Shown here: in pieces, positions 16,591 to 24,364 of the stretch | How positions within the stretch are numbered: position 1 is the stretch's first letter | Layout: every line of letters starts with the position of its first letter | NCBI GenBank assembly: GCA_900315635.1 | Contig: OMZV01000003.1 | Location: 51,784-115,783 of the forward strand | Length of the DNA stretch: 64,000 bases | DNA from: an uncultured Prevotella sp. | GTDB lineage: Bacteria > Bacteroidota > Bacteroidia > Bacteroidales > Bacteroidaceae | Direction: 5' to 3' | Notes under the pieces: generated by a model | Told to the model about the DNA's origin: nothing | Databases searched by the model: none | What the model saw: the letters and a program-made list of their open reading frames with translations, nothing else | Position numbers and translations under genes: made by a program

Positions 16591-18122
16591 CACGATATGA
16601 GGAAAGACAGAAACTCGTCGGACTGATAGCCGAGGGTTTGCATGAGAATGTTTATCATGGTGGCGAACAGAAGATAACGGAACCACGAAAGGAGTCGCAG
16701 GCTAAGAGCGAGAAGGTGGTGAGTCTTGAGGAAGCTATCCGCCGCTGTGGCTTAAAGGATGGTATGACCGTTTCGTTCCATCATCATTTCCGTGGTGGCG
16801 ATAAGGTGCTGAACCTTGTTATGGCAAAGATTGCAGAGATGGGATTCAAGGATATTCATGTTGCAGCATCGAGTTTGAATGATGTTCACCGTCCGCTCAT
16901 CGAACATATCCGCAATGGTGTTGTTACGCATATTTCGACTTCGGGAATGCGTGGCGAACTGGCTCGTGAGATTTCACACGGACTGATGGACAATCCTGTT
17001 GTGTTCCGCTCGCATGGTGGCAGAGGAAGTGCTGTTGCCAATGGCGACCTTCATATTGATGTGGCATTCCTTGGAGCATCTTCATGTGATCCCATGGGCA
17101 ATGCCTGCGGTTATAGCCGTTCACCTAATGCGAAGTCGATTTGCGGTTCGCTGGGTTATGCCCTACCCGATGCCCGCTATGCCGACAAGACCGTTATTCT
17201 GACTGACGATCTCGTTGACTATCCTAACACTCCGACATCTATCTCTGAGCATGATGTCGATTATGTTGTGGTTGTCGATAGTGTTGGTGATTCGTCGAAG
17301 ATTGCTTCGGGTGCTATCCGTGATACCAAGAATCCAAGGGATATTCTGCTTGCCAAGACGGCTTGTAAGGTGATTGTTAATAGTGGCTATTTCCGAAATG
17401 GATTCTCCATTCAGACTGGTTCGGGTGGTGCTTCACTTGCTGTGGTTAAATACTTACGGCAGAGTATGATAGACCAGAACATCAAAGCGTCGTTTGGACT
17501 TGGTGGAATAACGGCTCACATGGTTCAACTGCACAAGGAAGGACTCATCGATCATCTTATTGATGTCCAGTCGTTCGACCGTGTGGCTGCCGAGAATCTC
17601 CGTGACGATCCGAAGCATAAGGAGGTCTCAGCCAACGAGTATGCTTCGCCTGATGAGCCAGGAGCTGCAACGAAGTTCCTCGATATTGTTATCCTCTCGG
17701 CTCTTGAGGTTGATGTCAACTTCAATGTTAATGTCCTTGTTGGCAGTGATGGAATAATCCGTGGAGCTATTGGCGGACATCCTGATACGGCAGCCGACTC
17801 GGCATTGAGTATCGTTGTTTGTCCGTTGCTCCGTGGCAGAATCCCGTGTATCGTCGATGAGGTTACAACGCTGATTACTCCGGGCGCTACCGTAGATGTT
17901 GTTGTGACGGAGTATGGTATCGCCATTAATCCTCGCCGAAAGGATCTTGCCGAACGGTTGAGTGCTGCCGGACTGAAGATAGTAACCCTTGAGAGTCTTC
18001 GTGATAGGGCTTTGAAGGTGATTGGCGAACCGGCTCCACTGCCATTTGGGGATAAGGTCGTCGGTGTAGTGATGAATAGAAATGGGGAGGTGATGGATGT
18101 CATCAAGAATATCACTGGATGA
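16587..18122 (+). CDS. citF: Citrate lyase alpha subunit (citrate-ACP transferase)
   Basis: 511 residues. It exchanges the acetyl group on the carrier for citrate. The CoA-transferase-like fold is visible: LKDGMTVSFHHHFRGGDKVLNLV, HGGRGSAVANGDLHIDVAFLGAS, GSGGASLAV, and ITPGATVDVVVTEYGIAINPRR near the C-terminus. The start overlaps citE, and the end overlaps citX by 26 bp. Full family length. Confidence 0.96.
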   Translation: MTRYEERQKLVGLIAEGLHENVYHGGEQKITEPRKESQAKSEKVVSLEEAIRRCGLKDGMTVSFHHHFRGGDKVLNLVMAKIAEMGFKDIHVAASSLNDVHRPLIEHIRNGVVTHISTSGMRGELAREISHGLMDNPVVFRSHGGRGSAVANGDLHIDVAFLGASSCDPMGNACGYSRSPNAKSICGSLGYALPDARYADKTVILTDDLVDYPNTPTSISEHDVDYVVVVDSVGDSSKIASGAIRDTKNPRDILLAKTACKVIVNSGYFRNGFSIQTGSGGASLAVVKYLRQSMIDQNIKASFGLGGITAHMVQLHKEGLIDHLIDVQSFDRVAAENLRDDPKHKEVSANEYASPDEPGAATKFLDIVILSALEVDVNFNVNVLVGSDGIIRGAIGGHPDTAADSALSIVVCPLLRGRIPCIVDEVTTLITPGATVDVVVTEYGIAINPRRKDLAERLSAAGLKIVTLESLRDRALKVIGEPAPLPFGDKVVGVVMNRNGEVMDVIKNITG

Positions 18123-18615
18123 ATTGTTGGAAAGTCGGGATAGACGGTGGGCTCTCGAACGGAAGTTGATTGCTGAGAATGAAGGCAAGACTGAGATTGT
18201 TCTGACTGTCGTTATGCCGGGCTCGGTGAAGAGAAATGAACGTTCGTTGATTGTTGCCAACGCCGCAGTTGAAGCCTTATGTCAAGAACTCGGTTGTGAG
18301 CCAACGATTATAAAAGACTTAAAGACTGGTTTTGAGGCATACTGGCTTGTTGATGGCAATGCAAAGGAACTGAAACAGCGAACATGCAGAATCGAGGAGT
18401 CGCACCCATTGGGTCGGCTCTTCGATATTGACGTGCTCCTTCCCGATGCTACTCCCATTTCCCGGCAGTCCATCGGTCTTTCACCCCGCCGCTGCCTTGT
18501 CTGCAACCGTGAAGCCCGTTTCTGCATGCGGAATCACAGCCACACGCAAGAAGAGATTCAAGAAAAGATCAACCAATTAATAAAAAGTTTCCAACTCTCA
18601 AATTCCACCCATTAG
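18097..18615 (+). CDS. citX: Apo-citrate lyase phosphoribosyl-dephospho-CoA transferase
   Basis: 172 residues. It attaches the 2'-(5''-triphosphoribosyl)-3'-dephospho-CoA arm to the CitD serine. The family motif GRLFDIDVL is present (about 108-116), preceded by the KQRTCRIEESHPLGR stretch and followed by a Cys-rich RRCLVCNREARFC segment. It begins inside the end of citF, so the four genes are tightly packed. An adenylyltransferase-like nucleotidyl transfer mechanism is known for the family. Confidence 0.93.
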   Translation: MSSRISLDELLESRDRRWALERKLIAENEGKTEIVLTVVMPGSVKRNERSLIVANAAVEALCQELGCEPTIIKDLKTGFEAYWLVDGNAKELKQRTCRIEESHPLGRLFDIDVLLPDATPISRQSIGLSPRRCLVCNREARFCMRNHSHTQEEIQEKINQLIKSFQLSNSTH

Positions 18616-18630
18616 CCTTTGTGTGTAGGA

Positions 18631-18652
18631 GCGACGGTCTCCGAACCGTCGC
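18631..18652 (+). terminator. Hairpin after citX
   Basis: GCGACGGT (18631-18638) pairs with ACCGTCGC (18645-18652). No T run follows, so it may be a processing or attenuation hairpin rather than a true terminator. Confidence 0.4.
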
Positions 18653-18687
18653 CTTCATAACAAAGTCTATAACAAAGAGAGGTAATT

Positions 18688-18798
18688 GTTTAACAAGGTA
18701 ATCATAATTTTGAATTATGAATTTTGCATTTTGAATTATTTGTTATGAATTTTGCATTTTGAATTATTTGTTATGAATTTTGCATTTCGAATTATGAA
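18688..18798 (+). repeat. Dispersed repeat (copy 2) and three tandem 28-bp units before citC-citG
   Basis: The second copy of the GTTTAACAAGG...TTTTGAATTA repeat (18688-18716) runs into three near-identical 28-bp units (18715-18742, 18743-18770, 18771-18798), each with GAATTTTGCATTTTGAATTA. The last unit has drifted. Confidence 0.75.
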
Positions 18799-18806
18799 TT
18801 AAAACA

Positions 18807-20606
18807 ATGTACTCTGACTACGAAATTCATGAGGTAGCTATGGGCTATGGTCCGACACGAAGGAAGGTAGAGACTTTCCTTCATGAACATGGCATCGACT
18901 TGGACAGAACCGACTATTATGCTGCAATCTGTCCTACGGGCGATGATGCTATTGTCGCGGCTGGTGGACTGTTGAAAGATACCATCCGCTGCATAGCTGT
19001 TGACGATTCGGTTCGTGAGGAGCATCTTGCCAACCGACTCGTCTCCCACCTTATGGCTATTGTCCGGCGGCGTGGCTATCCAACGGTGAAAGTCTTTACC
19101 AAGCCTGAGTATGAGGAGCTATTCGAGTCGTTGGCTTTCAATACCATTGCCAAGACGGATAATGTTGTCTTCATGGAGAACAGTCTTCATCCGTTCCATC
19201 AGTATCTTAATAGTCTGAAGAATTTGTCTCGACCGGGTAAGTCGGGAGTTATCGTCATGAACTGCAACCCGTTTACCCTCGGTCATCGTTACCTTATTGA
19301 ATATGCAGCGAGTCATGTCGATAATCTGTTTATCATTCCACTTCTCGATAGTAGTGCTGGATTCAACTATCAGGAGCGTCGGGAAATGATTCAGCGTGGA
19401 ACAGCCGATTTACAGAATGTCACTGTCTGCGAAGGTAGTGCTTATTCAATTTCTAAAGCAACATTCCCTACATATTTCCTCAAACTTCTCGATGTTGCCA
19501 CACAACAGCAGATAGAAATTGACCTTCAAATATTTACCCGATATATTGCTCCTGCTTTGGGAGCTACCATCCGCTTTGTCGGTGCCGAGCCTTTCGACCC
19601 GTTGACAAGACGGTATAATGATATGATGGCTGAGATTCTTCCAAAGAATGGAATTGAACTCTGCTGCATTGACCGGCGGAATATCTATGGACAGGCTGTT
19701 CAAACAAGTGATGAACAATCGGTAAATCAATCAGTTGGTGGTGATATTGTGAGTGCATCCAAGGTTAGACAACTCATAGCCGCCAATCGAATGCATGCAG
19801 CTATGAGCCGGGTTCCTCCATCAACACGTCCATTCATCATGGCAAAGTTTGCCGTTGATTCCTTGCGGAGAGAACTTGATACAACCCCAAAGCCAGGACT
19901 TGTGGATAAAGACAATAATGGTGCCCACGATGATATGGACTATATTCTGATGGAGAGAAGCATAAATGCTCTGCGTCCGTATTTTATCCGACTTGCACAA
20001 CTCGGAGATGAATCAGAAGAATTAGCGGTTGGGGATATTAAAAGAATTGGATTAGAAGCAGAAGAAGCAATGCGGAAAACAACGAACGGTGTGAATACTC
20101 ACAAAGGGGCGTTGTTTTCTTTGGGAATAACTGTGGCTGCAGCCCAATGGATTTACAGTCATTGTGGTGGAAAAGTAAATGCTGACGGACTATCGGAGTT
20201 GATTGCAACAATAGGCAATCAGTTTGAGCAAGACGCTGAAAGTCATGGCGGAAAGGTCATTGCAAAGGAAAAGAATATTTTAGGAGCCCGAGAGAATGCT
20301 GCAACCGGATATAAGGATCTGTTTGCAACGTGGGTTCCATATTACAGACGGTTGAGGGACGACCGCTATCGAGAGCAGAAGACATTGCTTAAGATTATGT
20401 CCATGCTCGATGATACAAATATCTATCACCGTGCCGGTGCTGATGTGGCTGGGCAAGTCAAGCAGTCGTGTGCTTTGCTGCTTGAGCATTTCTCACTTCA
20501 ATCACTGAAAGATATGGATGATGAATTCATGAAGCACCATATATCTCCCGGTGGTGCCGCTGATATGCTTGCCTTGACAATACTCATCAATGCAATACTA
20601 GAATAA
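18807..20606 (+). CDS. CitC-CitG fusion: citrate lyase ligase plus triphosphoribosyl-dephospho-CoA synthase
   Basis: 599 residues joining two citrate lyase maturation enzymes. Residues 1 to about 340 are CitC: a GNAT-like N-terminal part, then the nucleotidyltransferase site NPFTLGH (154-160) and SASKVR (316-321). It acetylates the carrier arm with acetate and ATP. From about residue 342 the protein is CitG: LDTTPKPGLVDKDNNGAHDD (about 358-377), TNGVNTHKGALF (426-437), and SPGGAADMLA near the end. It makes the prosthetic-group precursor from dephospho-CoA and ATP. No stop or frameshift separates the halves. CitX-CitG fusions are the arrangement better known elsewhere. Confidence 0.92.
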   Translation: MYSDYEIHEVAMGYGPTRRKVETFLHEHGIDLDRTDYYAAICPTGDDAIVAAGGLLKDTIRCIAVDDSVREEHLANRLVSHLMAIVRRRGYPTVKVFTKPEYEELFESLAFNTIAKTDNVVFMENSLHPFHQYLNSLKNLSRPGKSGVIVMNCNPFTLGHRYLIEYAASHVDNLFIIPLLDSSAGFNYQERREMIQRGTADLQNVTVCEGSAYSISKATFPTYFLKLLDVATQQQIEIDLQIFTRYIAPALGATIRFVGAEPFDPLTRRYNDMMAEILPKNGIELCCIDRRNIYGQAVQTSDEQSVNQSVGGDIVSASKVRQLIAANRMHAAMSRVPPSTRPFIMAKFAVDSLRRELDTTPKPGLVDKDNNGAHDDMDYILMERSINALRPYFIRLAQLGDESEELAVGDIKRIGLEAEEAMRKTTNGVNTHKGALFSLGITVAAAQWIYSHCGGKVNADGLSELIATIGNQFEQDAESHGGKVIAKEKNILGARENAATGYKDLFATWVPYYRRLRDDRYREQKTLLKIMSMLDDTNIYHRAGADVAGQVKQSCALLLEHFSLQSLKDMDDEFMKHHISPGGAADMLALTILINAILE

Positions 20607-20633
20607 AGTCTTTTATCTATTCCCGTAAGGCTT

Positions 20634-20737
20634 TTTACCTTTTTACTTTTTTACCTTTTTACCTTTTTACTTTTTTACTTTTTTACCTTTTTACTTTTTT
20701 ACTTTTTTACCTTTTTACTTTTTTACCTTTTTACCTT
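20634..20737. repeat. Low-complexity TTTTTACC/TTTTTTAC tract between convergent genes
   Basis: About a dozen 7-9-bp units of TTTTTAC with an extra C or T fill almost the whole gap between citC-citG and rsmE. Such a tract is slippage-prone and, on either strand, A/T-rich enough to contribute to termination. No hairpin was seen. Confidence 0.75.
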
Positions 20738-20740
20738 TAA

Positions 20741-21496
20741 TTAGATTCGTCGGGCAAGATTGCTCATCATGACGGCGGAGAGACCGGCAGTCTCAGTACG
20801 GAGACGGCTTGTGCCAAGGGTAACTGACTCATATCCTTGGGATAAAGCCTCATGGACTTCATCAATGGAGAAGTCGCCTTCAGGACCGACAAGAATAGTT
20901 ATATCATCGGATGAATTATCGTCATCAGGATCGTTGGCATAATCCTTTGCCTTACCATAAATCTCAGTGAAAAAGTCCTTTCGTGGAACTTCATTATAGC
21001 AATGGCAAATGAACTTTCGTCCGGCTATTGGCTTTTTGATGAATTCTGAAAAGCTTATCATCTCGTTAACCTTAGGCATCCAAGTCTTACGACTTTGCTT
21101 GAAGGCAGAAACGATAATCTTCTCTATCCTGTCGGTGCGGATAACCTTGCGCTCGGAAAACTTGCAATCAAGAAAACTAATCTCGTCGAACCCTACCTCA
21201 GTGGCTTTCTCAACCATCCATTCCATCCGGTCCATCATCTTCGTTGGAGCAATTGCAAGATGGATATGCCCACGCCAAGTACGTTTCTGAGGAAGAGCCT
21301 CTTCGATGGAATAATAGCAATGCTTGTTGTTCGTCATCGAGACTTTGGCATGATAGAAATTCCCTATCCCATCCTGAAGGAAAATCTCATCACCCTCATG
21401 AAGACGGAGAACACGGATGGCATGCTTTGCCTCCTCTTCAGGCAACTCCAGTGAATCGGCTGCATTGGGAACATAAAAGAAACGCTCTTCCTTCAT
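20741..21496 (-). CDS. rsmE: 16S rRNA (uracil(1498)-N(3))-methyltransferase
   Basis: A 251-residue SPOUT-class methyltransferase. The N-terminal PUA-like part begins MKEERFFYVPNAA and includes HAIRVLRLHEGDEI. The SPOUT knot has VGPEGDFSIDEV and LGTSRLRTETAGLSAV, where S-adenosylmethionine binds. The start overlaps the end of the bifunctional nuclease gene by 4 bp, so the two form an operon. Confidence 0.96.
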   Translation of the reverse strand: MKEERFFYVPNAADSLELPEEEAKHAIRVLRLHEGDEIFLQDGIGNFYHAKVSMTNNKHCYYSIEEALPQKRTWRGHIHLAIAPTKMMDRMEWMVEKATEVGFDEISFLDCKFSERKVIRTDRIEKIIVSAFKQSRKTWMPKVNEMISFSEFIKKPIAGRKFICHCYNEVPRKDFFTEIYGKAKDYANDPDDDNSSDDITILVGPEGDFSIDEVHEALSQGYESVTLGTSRLRTETAGLSAVMMSNLARRI

Positions 21497-22047
21497 TCTT
21501 CCTTTTTCTTTTTCCGTTTGTTAATCTCGTCACGGAGATATGAAGCCTGTTCGTAATCCTCATCGTCAATGGCTTTTTGCATTGCCTTGTTGAGCATTTC
21601 GTCATTAAGGGCATTGATAGGTATTGCCAGTCCACGAGGGTTAGCACTATATCGAACACTCTGCCGCATCATGAGATTATACTCTATATAAATAGGTGTA
21701 TTGCTGATAGTGGCAAAGAGAATGGCATCGCTTGCACGCATTGGCAGCGACTCGAAGGTTGTCTCGTTGACGAGCATACAGCGGTATTCGCCATTAATGA
21801 CATCACTGATAAGGACTTCGAAGCGCATGCCGCCCTGCTGCTTAGCCACATTGGTAAGAACCTCAGGAAGCAACCTATCGGTATTGACTTTATGCCCCAT
21901 GCGGAGTCCGAATTGATATTCCATGTGCTTATCGATGACAATGGATATTTGCCGCTCTTTCATCTGGTCGGTGAGGACAAGAAGAGCCAGCTCCGGACCT
22001 TCAACGATCTCGGAAACACCTTGGAATATCAGTTGAATCTTTCTCAA
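21493..22047 (-). CDS. Bifunctional nuclease family protein (DUF151) with UVR motif
   Basis: 184 residues. The BFN/DUF151 domain spans about 1-130 (LPEVLTNVAKQQGGMRFEVLISDV, RASDAILFA). A C-terminal UvrB/UvrC-like helical hairpin follows (LNKAMQKAIDDEDYEQASYLRDEI, about 148-171), then a Lys-rich tail. This two-domain form is common in Bacteroidetes. Nuclease activity on DNA and RNA was reported for plant relatives; the bacterial role is unclear. It is coupled to rsmE by overlap. Confidence 0.9.
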   Translation of the reverse strand: MRKIQLIFQGVSEIVEGPELALLVLTDQMKERQISIVIDKHMEYQFGLRMGHKVNTDRLLPEVLTNVAKQQGGMRFEVLISDVINGEYRCMLVNETTFESLPMRASDAILFATISNTPIYIEYNLMMRQSVRYSANPRGLAIPINALNDEMLNKAMQKAIDDEDYEQASYLRDEINKRKKKKEE

Positions 22048-22116
22048 TTTTCCTTTCTTTCTTTTTTCTAGATTTCCTAGATTTCCTAGAGGATCTAGAT
22101 TATCTAGAGATAAATA

Positions 22117-23439
22117 CTATTTTGTGGCAGCTTTCTTGCCTGGCTTAAAGACGAGGCTGAAGGCAATGAACACAGCAAGGGCGTAAGCCGCGAAGATGAA
22201 CCAGCACGCCTGCCAGTTGCCGATGAGATAGCCATTGGTGTTTGTACAGAAGTGGTTGATGACGGCACCGGCGGAGAGAGTTCCGATAGTAGCACCGAGA
22301 CCATTGGTCATGAGGATGAACAAGCCCTGAGCCGAAGCCTTGATGCTTGGGTCGCACTCCTGGTCGACGAAGATGGCTCCGGAAACATTATAGAAGTCGA
22401 AAGCCACTCCATAGACGATGCAAGAGAGGATGAAGAAGAGTACTCCAGGCATTGTCGGGTTGCCGATACCGAAGAATCCGAAACGCAGAACCCATGCTGC
22501 CATAGCGATGAGCATGACAATCTTGATGCCGTAACGCTTCATGAAGAACGGAATCATGAGGATGCAAAGAGCCTCGCTGACCTGTGATATTGATGTGAGC
22601 AACGTTGCGTTATTGGCAGCGAATGAGTTTGCTACCAATGGATCGGCGCTTGCCTTGAAACTCGTGATGAATGGTCCGGCATATCCGTTGGTAACCTGTA
22701 GCGACATTCCCAGCAGAGCCGAGAAAATGAAGAACAGAGCCATGCGCTTTGTCTTGAAGAGTTTGAATGCATCGAGACCAAACCGCTGTGATATTGTCTG
22801 AGCCGGTTTCTTCTCTATCGGGCACTGGGGCAGAGAATAAGCGTAAAGGAAGAGGATGATGCTCACCAGTCCTGAAACGAAGAACTGCATGTAGGTGTAC
22901 TGGAACTTAAAGTCGTTCTGGGCAATGGTGAACGAGAATCCGCCATCATCAAGAGCAGCGCAGTTGACGAACCACATCGTTAGGATGAAACCGATAGTTC
23001 CGAAGACACGAATCGGCGGGAAGTCGGTAACGGTGCTCAGTCCGTGATTCTTAAGTAGGGTGAATGCTGTGGTATTAGCAAGACCGAGTGTTGGCATATA
23101 GAAAGCCACACTCAGCGTGTAGATTGTGATGAAAAGTCCTTTGTTCTGAATCTCGTTGCCATAACCCGTTGTGTAGCCGATATAGCACAGGCAGAACATA
23201 AAGATACCTGCGAGCAGATGGCAGATACCGAGCAAGCGCTGTGGCTGAATCCACTTGTCGGCAACGATACCGATAAGCGTTGGCATGAAGATTGACACGA
23301 TGCCCTGGATGGCATAGAACCATGATATTTGGGCTCCCATACCGGCATTAGCCAGATAGTTGCCCATACAAGTCAAGTAGGCTCCCCAAACTGCGAACTC
23401 CAGGAAGTTCATTATGATAAGGCGGACTTTTAAGTTCAT
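22117..23439 (-). CDS. MFS nucleoside:proton symporter (NupG-like)
   Basis: A 440-residue inner-membrane transporter with about 12 hydrophobic helices. The N-terminus VRLIIMNFLEFAVWGAYLTCMGNYL is characteristic of the nucleoside MFS family, and conserved blocks such as ADKWIQPQRLLG and FPPIRVFGTIGFI follow. It would import nucleosides for salvage. It has its own promoter. Confidence 0.92.
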   Translation of the reverse strand: MNLKVRLIIMNFLEFAVWGAYLTCMGNYLANAGMGAQISWFYAIQGIVSIFMPTLIGIVADKWIQPQRLLGICHLLAGIFMFCLCYIGYTTGYGNEIQNKGLFITIYTLSVAFYMPTLGLANTTAFTLLKNHGLSTVTDFPPIRVFGTIGFILTMWFVNCAALDDGGFSFTIAQNDFKFQYTYMQFFVSGLVSIILFLYAYSLPQCPIEKKPAQTISQRFGLDAFKLFKTKRMALFFIFSALLGMSLQVTNGYAGPFITSFKASADPLVANSFAANNATLLTSISQVSEALCILMIPFFMKRYGIKIVMLIAMAAWVLRFGFFGIGNPTMPGVLFFILSCIVYGVAFDFYNVSGAIFVDQECDPSIKASAQGLFILMTNGLGATIGTLSAGAVINHFCTNTNGYLIGNWQACWFIFAAYALAVFIAFSLVFKPGKKAATK

Positions 23440-23473
23440 TTCCTTTAGGTTGAGTTTATTAAAAATTGTGTTG

Positions 23474-23504
23474 CAAAGATACTAACTTTACTCTAAAGGA
23501 CAAA
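23474..23504 (-). promoter_or_regulatory. Promoter of the nucleoside transporter
   Basis: Minus-strand TATCTTTG (23474-23481) and TTTG (23501-23504), with a 19-bp gap. Confidence 0.75.
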
Positions 23505-23513
23505 GGATAAGGG

Positions 23514-23545
23514 CAAAAAAAATTGGTTATCTCACGACAACCAAT
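23514..23545 (-). terminator. Intrinsic terminator downstream of the DUF3256 gene
   Basis: On the minus strand ATTGGTT (23539-23545) pairs with AACCAAT (23522-23528), followed by a U run (23514-23520). It sits just upstream of the transporter promoter. Confidence 0.75.
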
Positions 23546-23652
23546 CTTTCATTAACCTTAATAATCTAATACCATGAAAAACACGTTGCAAAATTATAGC
23601 TTTTATCTTAATATTGCAAGTGTTTTCGCTAAAAAGTTTCTCTTGATTAACA

Positions 23653-24282
23653 TCAATTAAATCTTTCGCCGTCCCAATTAAAATTCATTTGCGAAAGTAG
23701 TGTTTCTAACTGTTTCTTCTTGTCATTTGGTACGGCAGGAATCGAAAGTTGATAAGTCACTGTACGGCTCTTTGGCGAGAGATTTATCTTGATGAGTGTG
23801 GGGTCTAGCAACTCTGCAAGCGAACTATAATCTTCATCGGATAAAGTGTCTGGTTTTGCAAGAAGTTGCTGTGGCTTGACAGATGGAGTCAAATTCTGTT
23901 TGAGTTTCTGCCATGCCATATCAAAGAAAGTAATATCACTTTCTTCGGAAGGTCCATTGTAAGTATTTACAAGACAAATAATGGAATCTTTTTCTTGGAC
24001 CCGTGGCAGAATCTTCATTTCAATTGTATGTGCTTTATTGCAATACAACTTCATGTAGTCTGTTGAAATGTTGTCAATACGGGTCGTATCTCCAAGGCTA
24101 TTCACTACTATTGGCTTTTCTTTCTGAGCAATATCATCGGCAAGTTCTTGGCGTTGGCTTGCGTCAAGATAAGGCAATATACTGTCAGGCATGGAGATAA
24201 ATACACGAGAGACAGCCTCTTGTGCAATGGATATTGATGGCAATAAAGCCATTAAAAGCAGTGAAAAGATTATTTTTCTCAT
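23653..24282 (-). CDS. DUF3256 family exported protein
   Basis: 209 residues from the Met that starts the signal peptide (MRKIIFSLLLMALLPSISIAQ); the upstream frame without a signal is less likely. The mature part is a DUF3256-type protein (FISMPDSILPYLDASQRQEL; KLYCNKAHTIEMKILP; repeated short beta strands). The function is unknown; it is presumably periplasmic. It lies downstream of ppdK on the same strand, separated by a hairpin. Confidence 0.8.
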   Translation of the reverse strand: MRKIIFSLLLMALLPSISIAQEAVSRVFISMPDSILPYLDASQRQELADDIAQKEKPIVVNSLGDTTRIDNISTDYMKLYCNKAHTIEMKILPRVQEKDSIICLVNTYNGPSEESDITFFDMAWQKLKQNLTPSVKPQQLLAKPDTLSDEDYSSLAELLDPTLIKINLSPKSRTVTYQLSIPAVPNDKKKQLETLLSQMNFNWDGERFN

Positions 24283-24299
24283 AAATACATATTTATATA

Positions 24300-24347
24300 A
24301 AAGACGGACACCGGCACACGGTGGCACCAGCATCCGTCCTATGTAGA
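24300..24347 (-). terminator. Hairpin terminator after ppdK
   Basis: On the minus strand a GC-rich stem (ACGGATGC...GTGTCCGT) with an inner GGTGCCACCGTGTGCC hairpin is followed by CTTTTATAT. Confidence 0.6.
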
Positions 24348-24364
24348 TGATAATAAGTTATTCT

